A stretch of DNA of 64,000 nt from Tridacna crocea (GCA_943736015.1 OX031062.1:59012962-59076961); one strand, 5' to 3'; shown: positions 22,328 to 33,456, counted from the stretch's first letter. Program-made: numbers and translations. Notes: generated from the letters alone by a model not told the origin.

Positions 22328-22444
22328 GTAAACTTCTCATGCAGTTTCATTGACTTCCATCCTGTAGTTGCTGAGGATTGGAGCAGAAACAAAGTTGTAG
22401 ATGCACAGCTGAGCGGACAAGACAGGAGAGACTGGGTGATCAAG
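22328..22444 (+). CDS. Candidate exon of an unidentified plus-strand gene
   Basis: Seen: 39 codons, phase 0 to phase 0, between an acceptor ending CCTTGTAG and a donor ATCAAG|GTGACC. The frame reads VNFSCSFIDFHPVVAEDW and continues to DRRDWVIK, with balanced hydrophobic, charged and Trp content typical of a folded domain and unlike MITE translations. The stretch belongs to no repeat family I recognise here. I do not recognise the protein. The polypyrimidine tract is weak, so this could be an old pseudogene fragment. Confidence 0.42.
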
Positions 22445-22834
22445 GTGACCTGCAAACATTTCAAAATAATTAATCCTAGCCCTTGAGCTTTGTCCAAACA
22501 AAAACTTTTTGAGTCTTCAATATTTGCTGAGTTTTCAATAACTTGCTTCAGTCACATTCCAGCATCTTCGCAAGCTAAGGATACTAACTCCACTTTGTTT
22601 GTTACGTACCCTTGGCCGCTCGTCTCTTTAAAAATCGAAACTCCCACTGCGCCACCTATTGAATATCACCAGTTACGTAACCTTTGCTGATGTTATTTCT
22701 GACCAATCAAATTTGCTCGTAATAAAATTTGTTAGGCTATGCATCAAACAAGATGAACAGACATATGATGATTTGCAATTATTTGGCTGTGGAACCTGTC
22801 CTAATATTTCACATAATTGATTGTGAACTATAAA

Positions 22835-23864
22835 CTAGAAGGCCCTGAAGGGCCTGAATATGCTCTACTGGCAGACAGTTTGCTTTTAAATAAAGCATAC
22901 ATAGGTATTCATTATGCAAAAAGACAAAAAAATTGACATTTTCAACTCAAAATGGCTACTTATCAATTACTGTTTGTTGAATTTTTTCAAACTCAACAGG
23001 GTTAGAAAAGCAACTGATGGAATAAAGAAGCTGAAAAATTCATAAAAAATCTGATCACAAATAAATACTTTATCATGTAAACAGGCAATGAAATTGTTCA
23101 ATTTTAAATGGCTACTTTTCCCATAATGTTTGTCGGATTTTTTTCAAAATCAATAGGGTTCAAGCTATTGATGAGATAAACAAACTGTGTAAGTTTCACG
23201 GAAATCTGACCAAAAATGAAGACTTTATCGGGTAAACAATAAATGAAAGTTTTCAACTAGAAATGGCTACTTTTCCCATACTGTTTGCTGGAATTTTTTC
23301 AAAACCAATAGGGTTGAAGCTATTGATAAGATAAACAAACTCTGCAAGTTTCAAGGAAATCTGACCAAAAATACAGACTTTATCGCGTAAACAAGAAATG
23401 GAAATTCTAAACTTGAAATGGCTACTTTTCCCATACTGTTTGTCGGATTTTTTTCAAAATCAATGGGGTAAAAGCTATCGATGAGATAAACAAACTGTGT
23501 AACTTTCACGAAAATCTGACCAGAAATGAAGACTTCATTGCGTAAACAAGAAAAAGACTAACGGACGGACGAGACGGACCTTGTGAGGTCGAATTGCTAT
23601 TTATTCAATACACCCAAATAACCTCACAAAATTAACCCCACAAGCTAACCCTAACCACACAAACCCTAACCCTACAAACCTAACCCTAACCCCTAACCTA
23701 CTAGATGGACGGAAGGAACCCCATAGAGACTAAATGGACAAATGACCCCTAACCCCACAATGTCGGGCTCGTAAGGCCGGACGGACAGACGGACGGACGG
23801 ACAGACTGACGACGGAAACCACGCCATGACATAAGCTCTACTGGCTTTCAGCCAGTAGAGCTAA
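22835..23864 (+). mobile_element. Helentron-like element H5, no target duplication
   Basis: Starts CTAGAAGGCCCTGAAGGGCC, then GCTCTACTGG, and ends CTGGCTTTCAGCCAGTAGAG then CTAA. The end is a hairpin plus CTAA, and GCTCTACTGGC recurs inverted at both ends. Core units of about 150 bp are marked AAATGGCTACTTTTCCCATA. A telomere-like patch sits at 23624-23702. Inserted in an A-run of a 9-bp-TSD-type MITE whose unoccupied paralog is at 47825-47831. Confidence 0.8.
23624..23702. repeat. Degenerate telomere-like (CCCTAA)n patch inside H5
   Basis: Repeated CTAACCCTAACC, AAACCCTAACCCTACAAACC and CCCTAACCCCTAACC steps, with a further CCCCTAACCCC at about 23745-23757. It lies between two GGACGGAC tracts of the element. 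Confidence 0.7.
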
Positions 23865-24189
23865 AAACTCATTAAATACCGATCGTCTATTCTTTTTTGG
23901 CAAATTTTCGTCACAAACACGACAACTTTTGTTTTTGACTGGTGCCGCCATTATTGTTTTCTGTTTTGCGAAAGATTTCTTGTTATGGACTGTTTGATTG
24001 GACGCGATGGGTTTTGATTGCATCCAATGAAATGGCACAGTGGGAGCTTAGATTTTGAAGAGGTGAGCGGCCAAGGGTACTACCTTAGTATCCTTGGCTT
24101 GTGAAGATGCATTTGGAGATGATGTTCTGATTTTAGTGGTCCTGAATTGGCTTTGCTTTCAATAATGAGTCAAGGAATTGCCCATCACA

Positions 24190-24415
24190 TTAACTCCTTA
24201 CCAAACAACAAATTTTTTGACTGGTCCAAATTGAAAGCATTTGCAGACAAAAAAATAAACATGACTGAAAAATTTAAATTTGTTTTGGTAAGTGAAGAAG
24301 ACGTGGGAAAAGGAGAAAATGCTGGTTACCTGCATTTTCTCCTTTTCTTACAATGTTTTCTAAAGGCTTCTTCTCCAGGGTCGTTATAAGTCGGGATTGT
24401 GTGGTACAGAGTTAA
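24190..24415 (+). mobile_element. TTAA-A MITE
   Basis: Left core arm shortened (GAAGACGTGGGAAAAGG). Confidence 0.82.
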
Positions 24416-24477
24416 AATAGTGGGTGGGATGATATTGGAATAGCATTCATCTTGACTGACTTTAGTTCTCAATAACA

Positions 24478-24706
24478 TTAACCCTTTACCCCATAAGGCA
24501 TTTCTATGGTATCTCTAATTGACCTTAAATAACAGCAAGGATGAAGAAGTTTCTTATGTGTATATGACACCTTTTGATAGCAAAGAAAACATTGTGACAA
24601 AAGGTGAAATTGCTCGTCACGAGCAATTTCACCTTTTGCCACAATGTTTTCCAAAGGGTCCTGCAAGCAATGCGTAGGAATGAGTATCTGTGGAGTAAAG
24701 GGTTAA
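24478..24706 (+). mobile_element. TTAA-B MITE
   Basis: Near-identical to 18351-18574; loop CTCGTCACGAG fully paired. Confidence 0.88.
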
Positions 24707-24954
24707 CATTCTGAGGAAGAATTCCTATGTGGTATACAAGCCATGACTATACACAGCACTCTCTCAAAATAAGATGTTCTGTTCTCTTCTGTTCATGAAA
24801 AGGATCTAACACTGTACCAGCTCCTACAGCTTTGTGGGTTTAGAGTCTATAGATAGTATCAAGAACAAATGTCAGCTTCTGCAACAAGGTTGTTTGACCA
24901 GATACAGGATATTGAAGTATAAAACCAAATGTTGATAGTGGCTACATTCACCGA

Positions 24955-25184
24955 TTAATTCTTTACCACACAATCCCGACTTTTAACAACCCAGGAAGAT
25001 GTGTTTTGAAAACATTGTGGGAAATGGAGAAAATGCTGGTAACCAGCATTTTCTCCTTTAGTTCCCCCAATATTTTCTACCCAGTCGAAGGAAAATTTCA
25101 TTGTCTGAGCCACACCGAAATTGTCATCTGCAAATGCTTTGAATTTGGATAGGTCTAACATCTTGTCGTTTGATAAAGAGTTAA
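24955..25184 (-). mobile_element. TTAA-A MITE
   Basis: Right core arm has an extra CTTTAGTTCCCCC. Confidence 0.82.
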
Positions 25185-25329
25185 TACATGTTTTGTATTG
25201 TTAACACCCTGTTTTTCCCTATTGAAACCATGCTTATAAAAACTCCACGACATACAATTTATGCAATAACAACAGTAAATTTATGAATTAGCCTTGCCTT
25301 ACATGCACCATGAACCACATGGTGGTTCT

Positions 25330-25678
25330 TATCTAGAATGCTGTCTCCTTTTCCCAAAATATTTTCTTTTGGTTGTATTGGAGTTTAACGTCACTTTAAC
25401 AGCTAAGGTCATATCATGGCGGTCGGTGACGCACATGTGTTTCCTGGCTTTCTCACACCAGTATTTACACAACTTTCTTTCCAAAGCCACCGACTACTTT
25501 TCCCTTATGCTTCAGCAAAGGTGAGGGGCGAAAATACGCTGTGTATCGAACCGGGTATCACTCACAACCACCACATCATGAGTCCAACACCCTTACCACT
25601 GAGCCACCCTGTCGGGCAATATATTTTCTATAGGCTTCTTTCTCAGGGTCTTCTCAGGATTGTGTGGTACAGATTTAA
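25330..25678 (+). mobile_element. Left-truncated TTAA-A MITE split by S2
   Basis: CTGTCTCCTTTTCCCAAAAT before the SINE, TATTTTCTATAGGCTTCTTT then GGTACAGATTTAA after it. Confidence 0.7.
25368..25620 (-). mobile_element. tRNA-type SINE S2, inserted in a MITE
   Basis: Minus-strand head GGTGGCTCAGTGGTAAGGGT, B-box-like GGTTCGATAC, 3' tail GTTAAACTCCAATACAACC. Flanked by ATATTTTCT (25359-25367 and 25621-25629). Confidence 0.8.
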
Positions 25679-25723
25679 TAGTATAGATCTACTACCTGTA
25701 TTTTGTTGTTTTTTTCTCCTCAG

Positions 25724-25790
25724 AAAAAAGTTCTAGAACAGACAGCACATCTCACACTGACACCAGCTCTCAAGATGACACCTCTCATGG
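25724..25790 (+). CDS. Possible short plus-strand exon
   Basis: Seen: a strong acceptor (long T tract, CTCCTCAG) followed by 67 bases and a plausible donor (CATGG|GTACGA). Two frames are open. One reads SSRTDSTSHTDTSSQDDTSH, a Ser/Thr/Asp-rich low-complexity peptide. A TTAA-A right end lies 45 bp upstream. It could pair with 22328-22444, but which frame is used is undecided. Confidence 0.28.
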
Positions 25791-25962
25791 GTACGAATCT
25801 ACTTTGAATTTGGCGGGCAACATGGTATCATGTCCCATGCATCAGAAATTTGGAATTATGAAAAATCTCCTTCAGCTGTGTTCATACCTGTGATACTTCA
25901 ATGTAAGAATACAGTTCAGCTCTTTGTCACATGGAGATAATTTAAGGCAATTTGAGTGTTGC

Positions 25963-26190
25963 TCAACTCATTACCAAACAACAAATTTTAGACATGTTGA
26001 AATTGAAAACATTTGCAGACAACAAAATTAGTGCGACTCAAAATTTGAAATTTGGTTTGGGAAGGGTAGAAAACATTGTGGGAAAAGGAGAAAATGCTGG
26101 TTACCAGCATTTTCTCCTTTTCCCACAATGTTTTCAAAAGGCCTCTTTGTAGGGGTCGTTAAAAGTCGGGACTGTGTGGTAAAGAGTTAA
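25963..26190 (+). mobile_element. TTAA-A MITE
   Basis: Perfect hairpin; left target decayed to TCAA. Confidence 0.85.
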
Positions 26191-26330
26191 TTGATGATTA
26201 CTATTGTCTTTGATCGGGTAGAAAACAGTTGGAATAGGAGAAAATGCTGGTTACCAGCATTTTCTCCTTTTCCCACCATGTTTTCAAAAGCCTTCTCTTT
26301 ACAGATCAGGATTGTGTGGTTAAGGGTTAA
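26187..26330 (+). mobile_element. TTAA-A MITE lacking its left arm
   Basis: Core, right arm and TTAAGGGTTAA end present; abuts 25963-26190. Confidence 0.7.
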
Positions 26331-26410
26331 ATATATTAAAACCCTATACCAAACTTTTTTTTTTCAAACACCTAGAGATAGGGAGTTTTATCTCCTTTTT
26401 CCAAAATGAC

Positions 26411-26582
26411 TTAACTCTTTACAAAAAAGACCTGGGAAGGAAAACTTGTGAAAACCTAGACGGAAAAGGAGAAATTTTTTCCTTTTACCACAAGGTTTTC
26501 TACCCTTTCAGAGATGATTTTCATAAATCGAGGCACTTTTAACTTTGTAGTCTACAAATGCTTTCAATACAGACCAGTTTAA
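26411..26582 (-). mobile_element. Shortened TTAA-A MITE
   Basis: Apex deleted (GGAGAAATTTTTTCCTTTT); shares TTAA at 26579-26582. Confidence 0.65.
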
Positions 26583-26750
26583 CCCTTTCCCAAACGAGAA
26601 AATTTTAGACTGGTCTAAATTGAAAGCACTTGCCGAGGACAAATAACAACAACTCTGAAATTGAAATTCGTTCCTAGCAGGGTAGAAAACATTGTGGGAA
26701 AAGGATAAAATGCTGGTTACCAAAAGGTTTTCAAAAGGCTTCCATCTCAG
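26579..26750 (+). mobile_element. TTAA-A MITE truncated at its right
   Basis: Loses part of the right core and everything after CATCTCAGG. Confidence 0.7.
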
Positions 26751-27596
26751 GTTTTTGCGGGTTCGATCGAGAGCTGGCGAGACTCATGATTCTAACTGGG
26801 TGGGGAACGTTACTGCGCAAATTTTTCAAATTCTCCTTTATAGTTTAACAACGTCGTGATGTAAATAATGTTAGCTGCTTCTCTATGAAATTATTCACTC
26901 ACCTGTCTGTACAAGTACAGCTATATTTAAAACTTACTGGATGAAATTCGTAAATTTTGCATTCACTGATTCGGTTTGTATTCCGGCGTGTTTATTTTCA
27001 TGCAGACACGAGTTTCTGGCGGTCAATATAGACTTCCGGTTCTATAACAAATTATTTATTCAGTGGAAAAAAAATAGATGTTCGTACTCATATTCGTTGT
27101 GTTTTATAAGAAAATAGAATTACATTGTTATGAAATAATCAAATATAGAACAGTTGTTCTTCCGACCTGCAAAGTACGGAAATTTTCCGCCAAAAATTTA
27201 AATCAGCAAGCCCTCGTGCAATATTAATCGCCCCCGAGACAGTTCAACCTCAACAACTCGCTATCGAAAACTGTGGTTATGGCTTGGTTGATTTTAGTCT
27301 ATTTAACGTTACATTGATTCTTCATGTAGACAACGGCCCAAAAGGCTAGTTTTGTCATGCCTAATGGGTAGTAAATCTGCAGAATACAGGACGTAACTCA
27401 TAATAGGAGAGGCTTTCATTACAAGAATGAGACCTTACGTGCCGTAGGTGATTTTTTGTCATATTTGGACATTTATCTTGCGCCGTACCGTCTCAAGTCC
27501 ATCGTAAATTTTCCCGTAGCTAAAATAGAGTGCTGTACTAACTTTCTGTTTCGTCTGTTTAATCTGTATTGCATCCAAGTGCAACTAACGTCAAGT
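26751..27596. other. Low-repeat, CpG-bearing stretch without a recognised gene
   Basis: Unlike its surroundings it holds many CpGs and no MITE. GGGTTCGATCGAGAGC at 26758 is B-box-like. No open frame of useful length. Confidence 0.4.
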
Positions 27597-27770
27597 TGCA
27601 GACAGATGAGAAAATGCCTGTAAAAGCATTTCCTTCTTTTCCAAAATGTTTTCTAGTCTTTCTTATACGGCGTCCATCACTTGGATTTGATTCAGATAGT
27701 CTCTGCTCGTCTGACAGTTGCAAATGCTTTAGGATGGACAAGCCTGAAAACTGGTTTGGTAAACATTTTA
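27597..27770 (-). mobile_element. Very diverged TTAA-A relic
   Basis: AGAAAATGCCTGTAAAAGCA, GTTGCAAATGCTTTAGGATG, TGGTTTGGTAAAC. Confidence 0.45.
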
Positions 27771-28048
27771 TACATGTATCCGCATTGACTATGCCGCGGC
27801 ATTGAATCTTGAACGCTTATAAATTCCAAGTTCAGACTAGATCTAGTCATAATATGGCAAGTTACGCAGCATCTACGTCACGAGACCCCATTCTGGGAGC
27901 AAAAAGTACCTATGGACATATTCTAGGTCTGCCTCGGAAAAAAAGAAAATCCACGAGGCTGAATTACCTTCAGTATCGATTCTAGCAACATGTATGGTGT
28001 TCATGTGTATTCGCAACTGTTTACAGTAGTATCACCATTGCATGCTGC

Positions 28049-28270
28049 TTAACCCTTTACCACACAATCCCGACTTTTAACCACTCTGAGAAAGAAGCCT
28101 TCCGAAAACATTGTGGGAAAAAGAGAAAATGCTGATAACCAACATTTTCTCCTTTTCCCACAATGTTTTCTACCCTATCAAAGACAAATTTAAAATTTTC
28201 AGTCACTTTTATTTTGTTGTCTACAAATTTCGGACCAGTCTGAAATTTTGTTGTTTGATAACGAGTTTAA
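28049..28270 (-). mobile_element. TTAA-A MITE
   Basis: Right end GTTTGATAACGAGTTTAA. Confidence 0.82.
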
Positions 28271-28404
28271 CACTGACGATGTCTACAAATTTTGTCCTTT
28301 GGAATTCAAAAGAGAAGTCTCTCGGAATTTGCCATGTTGAGGTAAGCTGCCAAGGATGAGTAGATACTGAAATCCTAAGGCATTTTACAAACACGTTTAT
28401 TGCT

Positions 28405-28525
28405 GTACAACACAATCCTCAGTTTCAACGACCGTAAGAACGGACGCATAGGAAAACATTTTTGGATAAGCAGAAAATATACCAGCGTTTTCTTATTATC
28501 CCCACAATGTTTACTACCCTTTTAA
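28405..28525 (-). mobile_element. Right-truncated TTAA-A MITE
   Basis: Ends in ACTACCC then the TTAA of the next copy. Confidence 0.6.
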
Positions 28526-28751
28526 CCATTACCACATAATCCTTACTTTTGACGAGCCTGAGAAAGAAGCCTTGAGAAAACATTGAGGGGAAAAGGAGAA
28601 AATGCTGGTAAACAGCATTTTCTCCTTTTCCCTCAATGTTTTCTACCCTTCACAAAACAAATTTCAAATTTTCAATCACTTTTATTTTTGTCGCCTGCAA
28701 ATGCTTTTGATTTGGACAAGCCTAAAATATTGTCGTTTGGTAATGAGTTAA
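28522..28751 (-). mobile_element. TTAA-A MITE, CATTACC subtype
   Basis: Core ATTGAGGGGAAAAGG matched by CCTTTTCCCTCAAT. Confidence 0.86.
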
Positions 28752-30120
28752 GTCAGAAATCATCATTTAAGATGCAAAAATAATTTGACGTCTGCATATT
28801 CTTTCAGTTTGGTAGTGTACACAATTTTGTCCGGTCGTACAATGAACGGACATCGATCAAGCTCTCCAGTCGATTAGTCTTAATAAACAGAACGGCAGAC
28901 TGATCTTTAGGATTCTGCACTGTCCAAAATGGTGAGCGTTTTGGGGAAAAGGGGGGGGGGGTTCGCTATGTATGGGTTCTTTCTGATGCCTGAAATTTTT
29001 CATGCAAATTATTTAGCAGTTTAAAGCTTAATAGTTCGGCAGTTCGGCTTCTTCAACTCCTTTTCCCACATGGTTTCAGTCATATCTCAATGGCCAGTCC
29101 TTCTTTCAATATGTGCTTGAATCTCTTTCAACAGTGCTTCGTCCTAAGTTCAAGTTCGCTGGCAGCTTACTCATCGTTGAAACAATTTGTAGGGGTAATA
29201 CAGGCAGAACTTAACGGGATTATACTTGATCGTTTCACAAGCAGCCATAAAAAATTAAGAGATTCTGGCCGTTCAATAGGCAACACCAAGAGCTTTTAAC
29301 TCTATCAGGGATCTTATACAAACGGAGGCTTTATTCCGTCCGAATTCACAGCTGTTGCACACGTCAAACTAAATGTGCTCGACCTATAAAACGTGACTCT
29401 AAAATGCTCGAAAACATTGTGGGAAAGGAGAAAAATGCAGGTTACCAGGAAATCATGGGGACAGGGGCATTTAAAAGCATGAAATGACTTAACACAACAC
29501 TGACATTGATGTAATTGTAACATTGATAAAGCATGCTTGTTAGAGTGCCAAATAAATAAAAGAGACTCTCAGCACTACTAAATGCAAACAATGCAGTTTC
29601 AAGGTTGGTCTCCTTACGACTTTATGCAAAGAAAAACCAGAGCATATATGCAAAATCTGTGCAGTCTTGTCTTCATTCACATTGTAGGAAAAAGCAATTA
29701 AATTGGATTTCATTGGTACAAGGGTTAGATTTAAATTACATTTCTGAGCATCTTTAAAAACATAGCTGACTTAACTGCCAATGTAGATTAAGATCCAATG
29801 CACGAAATAAACCCTATGATCTATGATCTACACATTCTTTGCCCATTTTGCATAGTCAATTTGTAAATAGAGCCTTTTCATTAAAACAAAATCATCAAGT
29901 AAAACTGCAAAACGAAAACTCTGTGTTCTCAATGTTCTGAATGTCTGATTTAACGTGTATTTCAGAAGAAGGGCAAGTAACAACACATATTTCTATGACT
30001 TTGCTGTAGTTGTGTACCTTGTTTATTAGAATGACTTAAATGCAAAGCATGAATGCCAGGCTATCTGCACATGAACAGTTGGGTGTTTGACCACTTATAT
30101 AATGACTGATCCAGCCCTGG
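28752..30120. other. Mostly featureless; one TTAA-A core scrap
   Basis: G-run of ten at 28959-28968; core scrap CGAAAACATTGTGGGAAAGG at 29408-29450. No convincing exon. Confidence 0.45.
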
Positions 30121-30250
30121 TACGTATTCATCAACCATTCTAAGAACGTTCTTTGTCTTAATCTTCAAGATTTTCTGACTGTGTGTGAAAGCAACAGAAC
30201 TTCTGATCGGCTTAACCAATTGGTTTAGCCAATCAGAAGTTCTGTTACTT
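30121..30250. mobile_element. Half fold-back MITE P4
   Basis: Left TIR ACGTATTCATCAACCATTCT and the CCAAT-like centre, both arms of which (ACAGAACTTCTGATCGGCTT and its inverse) are kept. The right TIR is missing, replaced by the tandem array that follows. Isolated centres of this family also occur near 3548-3600, 18270-18310, 19925-19985 and 31724-31765. Confidence 0.55.
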
Positions 30251-31290
30251 TCATATTCAAGGCATGATGAACTGATTGCGACATGGTTAATTTATTCTCA
30301 GCAATGAGCATTGTTTCGACTTTCATTATGAATAGAAGTGGCCTGTGGCTTGGGAGGAACATTGTGTGGAATACTTGTAAAAAGACACCCCAGGAAATCT
30401 TAGATAGATGTAATGATTTCCATAATATCACTGAAAACAATATTGAGTAGTATACAAACAAATAAATTATTGCTTATGAAGACTGTATTGCTTAGCATTG
30501 TTTCGACTTTCATTATGAGTAGAAGTGGCCTGTGGCTTGGGAGGAATATTGTGTGGAATACTTGTAGAAAGACACCCCAGGAAATCCTAGATAGATGTAA
30601 TGGTTTCCATAATGTAACTGAAACAATGTTGAATATTATACAAACAAATAAATTATTGCTTATGAAGACTGTATTGCTTAGCATTGTTTCGACTTTCATT
30701 ACGAGTAGAAGTGGCCTGTGCCTTGGGAAGAATACTGTGTGGAGTACTTGTAAAAAGGCACCCAAGGACATCTTGGATAGATATAATGGCTTCCATTATA
30801 TAACTGGAACAATGTTGAATACAGAATCAAGCACTATATAAACAAATAAATTATTGCTTATGAAGACTGTATTGCTTAGCATTGTTTCGACTTTCATTAT
30901 GAGTAGAAGTGGCCTGTGGTTTGGGAAAAATATTGTGTGGAGTATTTGTACAAAGCCACCTCAGGAAATCTTGGATAGATGTAATGGCTTCCATAATATA
31001 ACTGAAACAATGTTGAATACAGAATCAAGCACTATACAAACAAATAAATTATTGCTTAGTGAAGACTGTATTGCTTAGCACTGTTTCGACTTTCATTATG
31101 AGTAGAAGTGGCCTGCGCCTTGGGAAGAATACGGTGTGGAGTATTTGTAAAAAGGCACCCCAGGAAATCTTGGATAGATGTAATGGCTTCCATAATATAA
31201 CTGAAACAATGTTGAATACAGAATGAAGCACTATATAAACAAACTATTGCTTAGTGAAGACTGTATTGCTTAGCACTGTTTTGACTTTGG
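30250..31290. repeat. Tandem array, about five units of about 190 bp
   Basis: Marker CTTTCATTATGAGTAGAAGT then GGCC recurs at about 30319, 30510, 30698, 30890 and 31093. Both strands stay open over long stretches, but the peptides simply repeat and have no start context. Confidence 0.85.
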
Positions 31291-31430
31291 TCAAGTGGGG
31301 AAGCAGCCAATGACTTGGAAACTACAGTATGATGCATAGGCGACAGGAGCTCCAGGGACATGTGAATAGGTGATCTTGCAGCCATGATAACACTGAAATA
31401 ATGTTGACAATGGTATTATACTGAAAACAG
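31291..31430. repeat. Diverged outlier unit of the 30.2-31.3 kb array
   Basis: Continues the unit pattern (TGTTTTGACTTTGGTCAAGT, CAGGAGCTCCAGGG, CACTGAAATAATGTTGACAA) but is more like the solitary unit at 14090-14265. Confidence 0.55.
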
Positions 31431-31495
31431 AGGATACTTCAAACTCTAACCCCTTTACCAAACAATAAAAAAAACCCCCCACTATTTCTGACTGC

Positions 31496-31724
31496 TTAAT
31501 TCGTTACCAAATGACAAAATTTTAGACCATTCCAAATTGAAAGCACTTGAAGATGACAAAATAAATGTGATTGTAAAATTGAAATTTGTTGTTGGAAGGG
31601 TAGAAAACATTGTGGTAAAAAGATAAAATGCTGGTGACCAGCATTTTTTCCTTTTCCCATAGTGTTTTCCGAAGGCTTCTCGCACAGGGTTGACAACAGT
31701 CTGGATTGTGTGGTTATCGGTTAA
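31496..31724 (+). mobile_element. TTAA-A MITE
   Basis: A left-TIR stub (AACCCCTTTACCAAACAATA) lies just upstream at 31448. Confidence 0.82.
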
Positions 31725-32019
31725 TCTTTTGGTTTAGCCGATCAGAAATTGTGTTACTTGGAAATTTTGCTTGAAAATTTGACAAATCTTGGGAATTAGA
31801 CTATAAGCACAATTTTGATAGATTGTTGAATATGGCCCCAAATCTGATTATAAATAAGATTATAATTCAATGCTGCTTATGGAAAACAAGACAGAATAAG
31901 AAACTTTGTATGTGAATGTATTCAATTGTTTATTTGGCATAATTAAAATTTATTTAAAGATAAAAATAAGATCATAATTTGTGTCTTTCTTAAACCTAAA
32001 CAGTATTTCTGTATCTCTC

Positions 32020-32248
32020 TTAACCCTTTACCAAACAATCGCTGGTTTTTACAACCCTGATATAGAAGACTTTTGAAAACATTGTGAGAAAAGGAGAAAA
32101 TGCTGGTAACCAGCATTTTCTCCTTTTCCCACAATGTTTTCTACCCTGCTGGAAACAAATTTCAATGTTTGAGTCACATTTATTTTGTTGTCTGCAGATG
32201 CTTTCGATTCGGACCAGTCTAAAATTTTGTCGTTTGGGAAAGGTTTAA
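32020..32248 (-). mobile_element. TTAA-A MITE
   Basis: Complete; right TIR GTTTGGGAAAGGTTTAA. Confidence 0.86.
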
Positions 32249-32550
32249 CACAGTGCCAGACAATTCATCTTGCTGCAGACCAATTTCAAGCAATTTCTCC
32301 TTTCACCGTAATGTTTCAAATGAATGTATAGCACAATAATTCATGACTATCATACTGATTTTATAATGATGAAACTGTAAACTTTGTAAAGTATGGTTAA
32401 CAAATATATATGAAGATTTTATAAATTACTGTATTATAGCAATTGTTCATGAAAAGTATTTTTCTTTTTTCCACAATGTTTCAAAAGTTCTTTCAAATAT
32501 AAGTTCTTTCTCACATAATATAAGAATAATAGCGTTCAACAATCTATATT

Positions 32551-32766
32551 TTAACTCTTCACCACACAACAAAATTGTAGACATGTCAAAGTCGCTTGAC
32601 TTGCAGATTTTATTCAAATGATGAAATTTGTCTGGCAAATGGGAAAAATCATTGTGGCAAATGGAGAAAATGCTGGTGTTACCAACATTTCCTCCTTTTC
32701 TCATAATTTTGTCATAAGCAGTTTTTCTACAGCATTGTTTTAACACATATGATAGTTTGTTAAAGG
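32551..32766 (+). mobile_element. Diverged TTAA-A MITE
   Basis: Core CATTGTGGCAAATGGAGAAA; right end GTTTGTTAAAGG. Confidence 0.6.
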
Positions 32767-32767
32767 C

Positions 32768-32977
32768 TCTACTCTATACCAAACAACAAAATATTTGAGG
32801 TCCAAAAGATTAACTAAATGTTGCACCACAAATAGGAAATTTTGGTTAGAAAGGGTAGAAAACATTGTGGAACAGGAGAAAATGTTGGTTACAAGCATTT
32901 TCTTCATTTTCCACAATTTTTCAGTGGCCTTTTTCCTTGAGTTCATTAAAACTCAGGATTGTGTGGTAAAGGGTAAA
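32768..32977 (+). mobile_element. TTAA-A MITE, targets lost
   Basis: CTCTATACCAAACAACAAAA left, GATTGTGTGGTAAAGGGTAA right. Confidence 0.68.
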
Positions 32978-32996
32978 TCTTACACATGATAGGTCA

Positions 32997-33172
32997 TTAA
33001 CCCTTTACCACACAATCCTGACTTTTCACACCCATGTGAAAGAAGCCTTTTGAAAACATTGTGGGAAAAGGAGAAAATGCTGGTTACCAGCATTTTCTCC
33101 TTTTCCCACATTGTTTTCAGACAGTTTCTTCCTCAGGGTTGTCAAAAATCAGCACTTTGTGGAAAAAAGGCA
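32997..33172. mobile_element. Symmetrical TTAA-A derivative (right arm on both sides)
   Basis: Left ACCACACAATCCTGACTTTT then GAAAGAAGCC; right half is its inverse. The long left-type arm with GCAGACGAC is absent. Confidence 0.72.
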
Positions 33173-33456
33173 ACTGTTTAATGTAGTACATATGTATATT
33201 TTTTCAGGTTACAAAAAGAGCAAAATATTGCAATTTGACCAGAATGTCTCGCAAAAAGTATTGATCAGCATACATCTTACTTCGAAGCTGCATTTTCTGA
33301 CATTGTAGATCAAGATTAGATTCTAGAGAACCTGCAGTCTAATCTTGTTCTACAATATCCACAGAAGCAATTTAAGCTGTAGTCAGCATTTCAAAGATTA
33401 TAATTCAATGCTGCTTAGAGTAAATAAAAAAACCCAAAAATAACAAAGTGTATATC

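Larger units (their letters stand above)
22563..24109. mobile_element. CATCTTCGCAAGCCAAG-TIR MITE M2, split by H5
   Basis: TIR CATCTTCGCAAGCTAAGGAT at the left and its inverse (ending GTGAAGATG) at the right. Without the H5 insertion it is about 520 bp and matches M3 along its length. No clear TSD, so it is older or its ends have drifted. Confidence 0.78.

Noticed and set aside
26758-26780. tRNA gene or SINE head (GGGTTCGATCGAGAGC)
   Set aside because: Only a B-box-like match; no A box or cloverleaf could be drawn by eye.
30400-31078. ORFs of 74-142 codons on both strands
   Set aside because: They follow the 190-bp tandem unit and overlap each other on opposite strands; no family recognised.
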